A stretch of DNA of 64,000 nucleotides from UM-FILTER-47-13 sp964445195 (GTDB lineage: Bacteria > Pseudomonadota > Alphaproteobacteria > Micavibrionales > Micavibrionaceae): positions 1 to 64,000 of the forward strand of contig CAYUKA010000004.1 of assembly GCA_964445195.1 (NCBI GenBank). The letters run 5' to 3'. Shown here piece by piece: positions 46,023-53,540 of this stretch. The translations under genes and the position numbers were made by a program. A model generated the notes under the pieces. It worked only from the letters and a program-made list of their open reading frames with translations. It was not told the DNA's origin and made no database searches. The number at the start of each line of letters is the position of its first letter. The first letter of the stretch is position 1.

Positions 46023-47248
46023 AAGCCGACTGCAGGCCCTCCGGCGGCTTTTCTGGCAGCGACTTCTGCGTCCAAAGCCTGCCAGTCCAGATCAAGTGTC
46101 TGATCCTGCGCGACAATCCGCTCTACCATCAGGCGCAACACATCGCCGGGCTTAACGTTGTTGGCTGCAGTGCCTTCACCCAGACCGCTGGCTTGTGCAA
46201 CAGCATCGGTATACAGCTGGACCATGCCCTTATCGTCAAGGCCGTAATAATCCCGGACAACATCCCACGGATTATCGCCGGACCGGACTCTATAGGAAAT
46301 CGCCCCTGCCGGCAGTTCATCTGTTGCCAGATCGGACCGGCGGTCATAATAATTATGGAGCTCAAGGAGCCTTTGATAAAAAGCCTCTTCATCCACACCG
46401 CGTGCCGCAAGTTCCTCAGCCATGTAAACCGGAATCTCGATATTATAGTCATTGGCATGTGTCATATCGAAATAATGATCGGGCTTTTCCTCCGACACCG
46501 GCTGCTGGATATCCTGGTAAAGCAGTTTAACGGTTTGGTAAATCTGATTGCTGTCGCCATGACGCAACAGCTTTTCATCAGCCTCGCCCCTGTCGATACG
46601 GTCAAATAAATCCAGTATATACGCTACATTCGCGCGGGCTGCGTTACGCCGAATGTCGCGTAAATGCTCTATGGTCAGCGGTGGGCGCTGGAAAGCCGGA
46701 TCATCCGGAAATCGCGCGGCCGCTTCCGCCATCTGTTTGTTGGCGTCCGCCAGGTCGTGATCACCTATTCTAAGGCGTTGGTTGGCAAACTGCGGATCTT
46801 GTTCATCGGCAGCGCTCAAAATCCGGGCATAAGCATATTCGACCCGGCTACTGAAAGCTTCATATTGAAGCGTTTCATACCGCGCGTCATCCAGACCAAT
46901 GGCCGCCGCAAATTGATCCTGCGTCATACCGGTATTGTCCGCCAACAACCTTATAACAAATATAAAGTTGGATGCGTCAAACCCTTCCAGATCAAGACTA
47001 TGTTTTGCGACGTAGTCAGTCATGACGGCTATAGCCGCCTCTTTGTAACCGGGGTGGCCTTCCGGCGGAATTTTCACCTCGTAGGAGCGGCCGTTCTCAT
47101 CCTTTAATTCGATAAAGGCAAATCCTTCTTGGCCGCCGCCTGACTGAGCCCCCAGACCAAATGCATTGGCCGCCGCCGGCATCATTGCGGCGGCTGCCAG
47201 CATGGCACTACCGGCAAATAATCTGCGTGTTTGTGTTGTTAAGCTCAT
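46019..47248 (-). CDS. Secreted unknown protein with C-terminal LysM-like domain
   Basis: A 409-residue protein with a signal peptide (LFAGSAMLAAAAMMPAAANAF). Residues about 45–310 form a helical domain shared with the next gene upstream: FIFVIRLLADNTGMTQDQFAAAIGL, MAEAAARFPDDPAFQRPPLT, NDYNIEIPVYMAEELAARGVDEEAFYQRLLELHNYYDRR. Residues about 318–380 look like LysM (ISYRVRSGDNPWDVVRDYYGL ... NVKPGDVLRLMVE), a peptidoglycan-binding module. AGGAG precedes ATG 47248. The family of the shared domain is not one I know. It is probably periplasmic and cell-wall-bound. Confidence 0.65.
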   Translation of the reverse strand: MSLTTQTRRLFAGSAMLAAAAMMPAAANAFGLGAQSGGGQEGFAFIELKDENGRSYEVKIPPEGHPGYKEAAIAVMTDYVAKHSLDLEGFDASNFIFVIRLLADNTGMTQDQFAAAIGLDDARYETLQYEAFSSRVEYAYARILSAADEQDPQFANQRLRIGDHDLADANKQMAEAAARFPDDPAFQRPPLTIEHLRDIRRNAARANVAYILDLFDRIDRGEADEKLLRHGDSNQIYQTVKLLYQDIQQPVSEEKPDHYFDMTHANDYNIEIPVYMAEELAARGVDEEAFYQRLLELHNYYDRRSDLATDELPAGAISYRVRSGDNPWDVVRDYYGLDDKGMVQLYTDAVAQASGLGEGTAANNVKPGDVLRLMVERIVAQDQTLDLDWQALDAEVAARKAAGGPAVGF

Positions 47249-47257
47249 AGCTATCTC

Positions 47258-48280
47258 CTAATTTTGGTGCGGCGCCAGGGATGGTGCGCCGGCTTCAGCT
47301 GCAGATGTATCATTTGCCGAGATTTCGGGCGGCGTAACCGGAACAGGATCCCTTTTGTTATAAAAATTATAAATCTGGACAAGCCCCATATAGAAAATAT
47401 CCCGCTGCTGCGCTGTCACGCCGTGCTCTTCTTCCAGAATACGGTCCATCATAGGAATAAGCTCGCGGTTATACTCATTACCGTTTGCGACTGAAAAATC
47501 ATACTCAGCTTCAGAGGGGTCTTTGCCTATTTCTAAATAAAGAACACGCACCATTTCTTCCAGGCTACGCCGATCTTCCTGATTGAGTCCCAATCCCCGG
47601 GCAACACGATTATGCGCCCTTACGCCTAAATCCACATAATCGCGTGCGATACGTTCACGAATGGCCGTAAGATCATCACTGTTGAGCGGACGGACTTTAA
47701 AAGCGTCTTCGTCAGGATATTGGCGGGCAGCCTCAGCAATTTTTTCATTGATAACCGCAATAGTTTCGTCATTTTGTTCCAGCCCGCCACTGATAGAGAA
47801 CCAATGCGCTTTTTCAGCCATGCTCAATATAAAATTATACTCTTGCAGAGTCTTGGAACGAAAACGCTTATATACGAAATCATCATAAATTTCCTGAGAC
47901 AAGCCAATTTCCTGCATAAAATCCTCAGGCGTCATCGCGGAATCTTCGGCCAGACTTTCAACCATATGTATAAATCTGGTGGCCTGACGGTCGGAAAATT
48001 CAAAATCAATATGAGCCAGATAGTCCCGTAAAATGTCTATGGCCGATGTTTTAAATCTTTCAGGATCTGTGTCCGGCATGGGCAAACGGAAATAGGTTTG
48101 CTCGCCATCAGCGTCTTCCACCACAATTCTGGCGAACCTGTCACCCCCATGGCTTGAAGAGCCAGTGCCAAAAGCCTGCGCCATGTCCGGAAGTGCTGTC
48201 ATCCCCCCCATAGCGGCGGCGGCCGTTACTCCCAAAGCGGTAAAAAGACCGCGCATACTTTGTCCTGCTGATAAACCCAT
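47258..48280 (-). CDS. Secreted unknown protein, paralogue of the downstream LysM-like protein
   Basis: A 340-residue protein with a signal peptide (MRGLFTALGVTAAAAMGGMTALPDMAQA). The body aligns with the neighbouring 409-residue protein: FIHMVESLAEDSAMTPEDFMQEIGLS, IAEAARQYPDEDAFKVRPLN, NEYNRELIPMMDRILEEEHGVTAQQRDIFYMGLVQIYNFYNKR. It lacks the LysM-like tail and ends in a short proline/alanine-rich stretch. AGGGAGG precedes ATG 48280, and only 9 bp separate it from its paralogue, so the two form an operon born by duplication. The function is unknown. Confidence 0.65.
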   Translation of the reverse strand: MGLSAGQSMRGLFTALGVTAAAAMGGMTALPDMAQAFGTGSSSHGGDRFARIVVEDADGEQTYFRLPMPDTDPERFKTSAIDILRDYLAHIDFEFSDRQATRFIHMVESLAEDSAMTPEDFMQEIGLSQEIYDDFVYKRFRSKTLQEYNFILSMAEKAHWFSISGGLEQNDETIAVINEKIAEAARQYPDEDAFKVRPLNSDDLTAIRERIARDYVDLGVRAHNRVARGLGLNQEDRRSLEEMVRVLYLEIGKDPSEAEYDFSVANGNEYNRELIPMMDRILEEEHGVTAQQRDIFYMGLVQIYNFYNKRDPVPVTPPEISANDTSAAEAGAPSLAPHQN

Positions 48281-48448
48281 GTTGCCTCCCTTGGTTTGTC
48301 AGAAGAGGGAAGCTTAACAGGTACTTTTCAGAAGGCAAGCCTTTAACGTAAAAAATTTATTGTTTATCCTTAACGGAAAAACTCTCGCCGCTTGACAGAA
48401 GCCTGCGGCATTGATATTTATCGCAAATTGATATTTAGAGAGATTCCA

Positions 48449-48811
48449 ATGAAAATACTTTCAGCTAAGCACTTTAGTATAGCCGCCGGCCTTGCAATAA
48501 GCTTATTGGCCGCAACACCCGCTGTCGCAGAGTCAGAGCCGTCTCCACAAGATCAAACGGTTGCCAGTCTGATTGAGGCGTTCAATCGCATAAACCGCGA
48601 ACTTTCAGGTCATGACTTAGGGCAGGACCAACAGGAAAAATGGGGCCGCCTGTTACCGTTGTATATTGGTACCCTGACGGAATTTGAAGAAGGTCAATGC
48701 TCGACGATTACTATGCAGCTGAACAACACAATCCCCAAATATGACGCCAACCTTTGTAAACAAGATGGCGTTATCGTCATTGGCCCTGAAGGCGTTGAGC
48801 CGAAACTGTAA
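48449..48811 (+). CDS. Small secreted hypothetical protein
   Basis: A 120-residue protein with a clear signal peptide (KHFSIAAGLAISLLAATPAVA, cleavage near residue 25). The mature part is acidic and contains two cysteines (EGQCSTI, NLCKQDG), probably a disulphide. No domain is recognised. ATG 48449 with AGAGAG upstream is chosen over an upstream in-frame start that would bury the signal peptide. Confidence 0.6.
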   Translation: MKILSAKHFSIAAGLAISLLAATPAVAESEPSPQDQTVASLIEAFNRINRELSGHDLGQDQQEKWGRLLPLYIGTLTEFEEGQCSTITMQLNNTIPKYDANLCKQDGVIVIGPEGVEPKL

Positions 48812-48824
48812 TAAAAAACGCTGA

Positions 48825-49160
48825 CTATTCTTTTTCTGGTTTGACGCTGAAGCTCTCGCCGCAGCCGCACATATTCTCGGCGTTTGGGTTATTGAAAACA
48901 AATGTCGCCGCCAGGTCGTCCTGTTTGTAATCCACCTCTATGCCAAGGATAAACAGGATATGCGCCTTCGGCACATACAGCACAGCGCCATTATGCTCGA
49001 ATTTATCGTCGTCCGCGCTTTCCTCCAGCACATGCTCCATCTTGTAACTATGCCCGGAACAGCCGGTATTGGTTACGGACAGGCGCACGCCTAGCGCCTC
49101 CGGGTTCATCGCCGTGCGTTTTTTAAGCTCATCCGCCGCTATATCGGTAATCGTCAGCAT
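48825..49160 (-). CDS. sufA: A-type Fe-S carrier, SufA/IscA family
   Basis: A 111-residue HesB/IscA-fold protein that carries Fe-S clusters from the SUF scaffold to targets. The three cluster cysteines are in NTGCSGHSY and in the C-terminal MCGCGESF. LTITDIAADELKKR and DYKQDDLAATFVFNNPNAE are typical. It is the last gene of the operon running from the regulator at 55449. SufA is chosen over ErpA by context only. Confidence 0.92.
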   Translation of the reverse strand: MLTITDIAADELKKRTAMNPEALGVRLSVTNTGCSGHSYKMEHVLEESADDDKFEHNGAVLYVPKAHILFILGIEVDYKQDDLAATFVFNNPNAENMCGCGESFSVKPEKE

Positions 49161-49162
49161 CG

Positions 49163-49570
49163 TCAGGCCGCCTTCTCTAATACCTGCAAAGCCGTGCTAG
49201 CGATATCCTCGTCCTGGTCGGGCGCGCCGCCGCCAATGCCAATGGCGCCGATAACATCAGTACCGGACACAATCGGTACACCGCCTGTCGTCGGCAGGGC
49301 CTGCCCCTGAAGAACGCCGGTCACTTCCGTCCAGAACGGGTTCGCGTCACGCATTTTGACCAGCTCGGATGTCGGTTTGCCGAAGGCGGCAGCGGCCACA
49401 GCCTTGGCCTGGGACGTATCTGTTGTAAAAAACCCAGCGCCATCGTCACGCAAGGTCAGAACGAGGCGACCCGACCGATCCACAATCGACACGGACACCT
49501 TGATTCCCAACTCGCGCGCTCTTGCCAGCGCGCGATTAGCCATAAGTTGTGCATTTTCCAAATCCAGCAT
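49163..49570 (-). CDS. GlcG/HbpS-like (DUF336) haem-binding protein
   Basis: A 135-residue protein of the GlcG/HbpS fold: LMANRALARARELGIKVSVSIVDRSGRLVL, AKAVAAAAFGKPTSELV, and LPTTGGVPIVSGTDVIGAIGIGGGAPDQDEDIA. Some members bind or degrade haem, others have no known role. ATG 49570 follows GAGGTG and the end of sufT. It sits inside the SUF operon between sufT and sufA with tight spacing, an uncommon partner; a link between haem iron and cluster assembly is an inference. Confidence 0.88.
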   Translation of the reverse strand: MLDLENAQLMANRALARARELGIKVSVSIVDRSGRLVLTLRDDGAGFFTTDTSQAKAVAAAAFGKPTSELVKMRDANPFWTEVTGVLQGQALPTTGGVPIVSGTDVIGAIGIGGGAPDQDEDIASTALQVLEKAA

Positions 49571-49578
49571 TGAACACC

Positions 49579-49998
49579 TCACATAAACATATTCAGTTGC
49601 AGTTTGGCGGTTTCAGCCATCATTGACGGGTCCCAGGGTGGGTCCCAGACAATATCGACATCAACCTCGCCAACACCGTCAACCGGGAACAGAGCGCCCT
49701 GAACCATACCCGGCATTTCCTGCGCCACCGGGCAGCCCGGCGAGGTCAGGGTCATCTCGACATACAGATCGTACTGCCCGTCTTTGGCCTCAGTAATTTC
49801 GATCTTGTAGATCAGCCCCAGCTCAAAGATGTTCACCGGGATTTCCGGGTCGTAAACTTCGCGCAGCGCCTTATCAAGCGCCGGCCATAATTTATGATCA
49901 TGCGGCACCTCGGCATTCGGCGGCGCGGCGAGCTCGTCATACTCCTCCGTGCTCATCGAATCCTTTAGCATCTGTTCGCTGGCGATATGTTCCATCAT
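49579..49998 (-). CDS. sufT: SufT / MIP18-family (DUF59) Fe-S maturation protein
   Basis: A 139-residue protein. The DUF59 core is KALREVYDPEIPVNIFELGLIYKI and MTLTSPGCPVAQEMP, holding the conserved cysteine, and it ends DIVWDPPWDPSMMAETAKLQLNMF. SufT proteins help mature [4Fe-4S] enzymes. The ATG at 49998 overlaps the sufS stop (TGATG), so translation is coupled. Confidence 0.92.
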   Translation of the reverse strand: MMEHIASEQMLKDSMSTEEYDELAAPPNAEVPHDHKLWPALDKALREVYDPEIPVNIFELGLIYKIEITEAKDGQYDLYVEMTLTSPGCPVAQEMPGMVQGALFPVDGVGEVDVDIVWDPPWDPSMMAETAKLQLNMFM

Positions 49999-51239
49999 CA
50001 GTTCTCCAGCAGCCCCCGCGCCTTTTCCAGCCCGGCGGCGAGGCGGTCAATATCATCGCGGTTCGAGTACAGCCCAAACGAGGCGCGTACGGTCGCGTCG
50101 ACCCCGAACCGCTTCATCACAGGCTGGCAGCAATGATGCCCCGTACGCACCGCCACGCCGCACTGGTCGAGAATCATGCCGATATCGCTGGCATGCCCCC
50201 AGCTGGCGGTGAAAGACAGGATACCGGCCTTGTCCGGTCCCGTACCGTAAAAGGTCAGCCCCGGCACGTCCGCCAGCCGCTCCATCGCATAGGCCAGCAA
50301 GTCGGCCTCATGCGCCATGATCTCATCCATACCGATCGCCTTGACATAGGCAATCGCCGCGCCCAGTCCAATGGCCTCGACAATCGCGGGCGTGCCGGCC
50401 TCAAACCGCGCCGGTGGCGGCTTATAGGTCACATGGTCGAAGCCGGCCGTTTCGATCATATCGCCGCCGCCTTGGTAAGGCGGCATCGCCTCAAGCCATT
50501 CATACCGCCCCCACAGCACACCGATGCCGGTCGGACCGTACAGCTTATGACCGGTAAAGACATAAAAGTCACAATCAAGATCACGGACATCGACACGGCT
50601 GTGAACAACGGCCTGCGAGCCATCAATCAGAACTTTAATTTCCGGATAAAAGTCGCGCGCTATCCCTATGATTTTTTTTATATCATTGACTATACCCAGT
50701 GCATTTGAAATATGCACAAGACTGATGAACCTGGTTTTATGGGTCAGCAGCGTTTCAAACGCCTCAAGGTCCAGCGTGCCGTCATCCAGCAGCGGAACAA
50801 CCTTGATCACAATCCCTGTCTGTTCCCGCAGGATATGCCACGGCACGATATTGGCGTGATGCTCCATCTCGCTGAGGATGATTTCATCACCGTCCCGCAG
50901 GAACGTCCGCGCCCAGCTCTGGGCGACAAGGTTAATCGCCTCGGTCGTGTTACGGGTGAAGACAATTTCCTGCGCTGACGGCGCGCCAATAAAGCCTGCG
51001 ACAATCTCGCGCACAGCTTCATAATTCTCAGTTGTTACATAAGAAAACCTATATAAGCCCCTATGAATATTAGCATAATTAGATTCATAAACTTCTGTCA
51101 TAGAATCAAGAACGGCGCGCGGCTTTTGCGCGCTGGCAGCGCTGTCGAGATACGCCACCCCGCTCTCGCGCAGGATCGGGAAATCGGCCCGGCACTCTGC
51201 TATATCAAACCGCTCTTTTGCCACGCTCAGCCCAGCCAC
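49998..51239 (-). CDS. sufS: Cysteine desulfurase SufS
   Basis: A 413-residue PLP enzyme that supplies sulfur for cluster assembly. The PLP lysine is in DFYVFTGHKLYGPTGIG; the persulfide cysteine is in VAVRTGHHCCQPVMKRFG. YLDSAASAQKP and FTRNTTEAINLVAQ are family marks. The start is GTG at 51239, with AAGGTG 5 bp before it; it overlaps the sufD stop by 13 bp. Two stretches (about 50660–50740 and 51020–51110) are AT-rich compared with the rest of the gene. No sufE or sufU is in this operon. Confidence 0.95.
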   Translation of the reverse strand: MAGLSVAKERFDIAECRADFPILRESGVAYLDSAASAQKPRAVLDSMTEVYESNYANIHRGLYRFSYVTTENYEAVREIVAGFIGAPSAQEIVFTRNTTEAINLVAQSWARTFLRDGDEIILSEMEHHANIVPWHILREQTGIVIKVVPLLDDGTLDLEAFETLLTHKTRFISLVHISNALGIVNDIKKIIGIARDFYPEIKVLIDGSQAVVHSRVDVRDLDCDFYVFTGHKLYGPTGIGVLWGRYEWLEAMPPYQGGGDMIETAGFDHVTYKPPPARFEAGTPAIVEAIGLGAAIAYVKAIGMDEIMAHEADLLAYAMERLADVPGLTFYGTGPDKAGILSFTASWGHASDIGMILDQCGVAVRTGHHCCQPVMKRFGVDATVRASFGLYSNRDDIDRLAAGLEKARGLLEN

Positions 51240-52480
51240 TTATTCACCTTATGCAACACGTCGTTTTTCACAGACTCATCCGCAAGCTCATCCACAACCT
51301 CGCCGATAAACGCCTCAATCAGCAATGCCCGCGCTTCGTCTTCGGAAAGGCCGCGGTTCCGCATATAAAACAGCGGCCCGTCATCCAGCTTGCCCGTCGT
51401 CGCGCCGTGCGAGCATTTGACCTCATCGGCGTAAATCTCAAGCTCCGGCTTGGTGTCCATCTCCGCGCCTTCCGAGAGAATCAGCGCGTTTGAAAGCTGG
51501 TAACCGTCGGTCTGGTCCGCGCCTTCATGGACGTAAACCTTGCCCTGGAACACCCCGCGCGCCTGATCATCAAGGACAGTGCGCACAAGCTGGTTCGAAG
51601 TACCGTGCCTGACCCGGTGCTCGACTTCGGCGGCAATCTCGCCATGCTGGCTGCCGCGCAGCAATGATGCGGCGGACAGGTTACAGGCCGCGTTCTCGCC
51701 CAGAAGCTCGGCATGCACCTGCTGACGGCTCAGCGCCGTGCCGGTGGTAAAATAGAACCCCTCATACGTGCCGTCCCGCTGGATCTGTATGTGCGTGTTG
51801 CCCGTATTCACGGCCTCATGTGAATCCTCGCAAAGCCTGTAGTGGCGCAGCCTGGCATTCGGGCCGACAATAATCTGCGCCACACTGTTGCGCCAGAAAT
51901 AACCCTCACCGGTGTATGTTTCGATAACCGTCATTTCAACGCCTTCATCAAGACGAATCACCAGCCGCGGGCAGTAAAATTCGCCGGCCGCCCCGCCATG
52001 CTCAATACGCACCGGCTGCGCTATATCGTGGTGCGTTTTCGCATCAATCACCAGTCCGTCCTGCAGGAAGCCGTTCGCCAAATGCCATAACATCATGTCA
52101 TGGTAGCGTTCCTCGGCCACCGGGCGTCGCGCCAGCAAGTGAGACAACCATTCCGGTGTTTTTTCAGAGAGTTGCGGGAGGCTACGTACAAGCTTATCCC
52201 CTGCTTTGTACACAGACTCCGACTCATGATATGCCAGCGCCACGTTTTTCAGCAGCGGCGACAGGTTTGTATATTTCCAGCGCTCCAGCTTCGGCGTTGG
52301 TAAACCATTAGCCAGTAAGGCGTCCTGACCGGCACGGCGCACGTCGTCCAGCCACGGCGCGGGCGCCGGCGGCAGACTGCCAAAATCAAAGCCGGACGCA
52401 GTCCCGGGCTTATAGCGCCGCGCCGCCGGCATGCGTATAACGGGAGAAGCAACGGGTTTCAACGGAGCAGTGACTGTCAT
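51227..52480 (-). CDS. sufD: Fe-S cluster assembly protein SufD
   Basis: A 417-residue scaffold partner of SufB in the SufBC2D complex. The beta-helix core has VEHRVRHGTSNQLVRTVLDDQARGVFQGKVYV and the conserved ELEIYADEVKCSHGATTGKLDDGPLFYMRNRGLSEDEARALLIEAFIGEV. The region RWKYTNLSPLL near the N-terminus is typical. AAAGAGG precedes ATG 52480; it follows sufC by 12 bp. Confidence 0.95.
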   Translation of the reverse strand: MTVTAPLKPVASPVIRMPAARRYKPGTASGFDFGSLPPAPAPWLDDVRRAGQDALLANGLPTPKLERWKYTNLSPLLKNVALAYHESESVYKAGDKLVRSLPQLSEKTPEWLSHLLARRPVAEERYHDMMLWHLANGFLQDGLVIDAKTHHDIAQPVRIEHGGAAGEFYCPRLVIRLDEGVEMTVIETYTGEGYFWRNSVAQIIVGPNARLRHYRLCEDSHEAVNTGNTHIQIQRDGTYEGFYFTTGTALSRQQVHAELLGENAACNLSAASLLRGSQHGEIAAEVEHRVRHGTSNQLVRTVLDDQARGVFQGKVYVHEGADQTDGYQLSNALILSEGAEMDTKPELEIYADEVKCSHGATTGKLDDGPLFYMRNRGLSEDEARALLIEAFIGEVVDELADESVKNDVLHKVNKWLG

Positions 52481-52492
52481 GATCGTTCCTCT

Positions 52493-53239
52493 TTACGCCG
52501 CGTCGACAAAGCCGGCATAGCCGTCTTTTTCCAGTTCCAGCGCCAGCTCCGGGCCGCCGGATTTAACGATCCGGCCGTTCGCGAGCACATGGACGAAATC
52601 CGGCTTCACGTAATCCAAAAGGCGCTGGTAATGGGTGATCACCAGGAAGGTCCGCTCCGGGCCGCGCAGCTGATTGATGCCCTCGGCGACAACGCGCAGC
52701 GCGTCAATATCAAGCCCGCTGTCGGTTTCATCCATCACCGCAAAGACCGGCTCCAGCAGCGTCATCTGCAAAACCTCGTTCCGCTTCTTCTCGCCGCCCG
52801 AGGCGCCGAAATTGACCGGGCGCTTGAGCATCTCTTCACTAACGCCCAGCGCTTTCATCTTGCTTTTTGCCAGCTTGAGAAAATCAAGCGCGTCAAGCTC
52901 CTCCTGCCCCCGCTGTTTGCGCAGCGCATTCAGGGCCGTACGCAGGAAATTGCTCATCTGCACGCCCGGAATCTCGACCGGGTACTGGAACGCCAGAAAC
53001 AACCCGGCGGCGGCGCGCTCCTCCGGCTCCATCTCCAGCAGATCCTCGCCGTTGAACGTCACGCTGCCATCACTGACCTCATAACCGTCGCGGCCGCCGA
53101 GAACGTAGGACAGGGTCGATTTGCCCGACCCGTTCGGCCCCATAATCGCATGGACCTCGCCCTTGCCTAGCGACAGGTCAATGCCCTTGAGAATATCCTT
53201 ACCGTCCACAGCGGCATGTAAGTTCTTAATGTCGATCAT
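52493..53239 (-). CDS. sufC: Fe-S assembly ATPase SufC
   Basis: A 248-residue ABC-type ATPase that powers the SufBC2D scaffold. Walker A is MGPNGSGKSTLSYVLGG; the signature is FGASGGEKKRNEVLQM; Walker B is FAVMDETDSGLDIDAL. VVAEGINQLRGPERTFLVITHYQRLLDYVKPDFVHVL is diagnostic. AAAGGA precedes ATG 53239. It is separated from sufB by 301 bp carrying repeats and a gene fragment, whereas these genes are normally adjacent. Confidence 0.96.
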   Translation of the reverse strand: MIDIKNLHAAVDGKDILKGIDLSLGKGEVHAIMGPNGSGKSTLSYVLGGRDGYEVSDGSVTFNGEDLLEMEPEERAAAGLFLAFQYPVEIPGVQMSNFLRTALNALRKQRGQEELDALDFLKLAKSKMKALGVSEEMLKRPVNFGASGGEKKRNEVLQMTLLEPVFAVMDETDSGLDIDALRVVAEGINQLRGPERTFLVITHYQRLLDYVKPDFVHVLANGRIVKSGGPELALELEKDGYAGFVDAA

Positions 53240-53258
53240 TGTTTACTTTCCTTTACCG

Positions 53259-53361
53259 TCATGAGGCAGCTTGTTCGCGTAGCCCATTCACTTTATTCCA
53301 AAGATCCGTCCAGTCCGGATTATCTTGTTCAATCAAGTTAACTTTCCACTGCCATGGATTG
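53259..53361 (-). pseudogene. C-terminal fragment of a GIY-YIG nuclease-family gene
   Basis: The minus strand reads NPWQWKVNLIEQDNPDWTDLW followed by NKVNGLREQAAS and a stop at 53259. The pattern WKxxLIEQxNPxWxDLW is the usual C-terminus of short stand-alone GIY-YIG (UvrC N-domain-like, YhbQ-type) proteins. The catalytic GIY..YIG part is absent; upstream sequence turns directly into a palindromic repeat. This is a gene relic, placed between sufB and sufC. Confidence 0.6.
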
Positions 53362-53385
53362 CACAGACAAGCCGTGCAATGACGG
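53351..53385. repeat. Degenerate palindromic repeat fragment
   Basis: ATTGCAC (53358–53364) pairs with GTGCAAT (53374–53380) around a 9-nt loop, followed by GACGG. It carries the same TGGATTGC and GCAATGACG words as the fuller element 60 bp away, so it looks like a divergent or truncated copy. Confidence 0.55.
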
Positions 53386-53445
53386 TTGAGAGGCGTTTTC
53401 AATCTTGATCATTTGCCCAGCACCCTCCTCCAAATGACCCAAAAA

Positions 53446-53529
53446 CGTCATTGCGAGCAAAGCGAAGCAATCCAGACTCGTATCTAACATGGCATGGATT
53501 GCCGCGTCACTACGCTCCTCGCAATGACG
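53446..53529. repeat. 84-bp palindromic dispersed repeat
   Basis: The terminal 12-bp inverted repeats CGTCATTGCGAG (53446–53457) and CTCGCAATGACG (53518–53529) are perfect. Inner arms GCAATCCA and TGGATTGC also pair. This is the widespread 'CGTCATTGCGAG...GCAATCCA' type of dispersed palindrome seen between genes in many Proteobacteria; it has no coding capacity of its own. It lies just after sufB and before sufC and would form a strong hairpin in the operon mRNA. Confidence 0.85.
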
Positions 53530-53540
53530 AATGTGATGTC

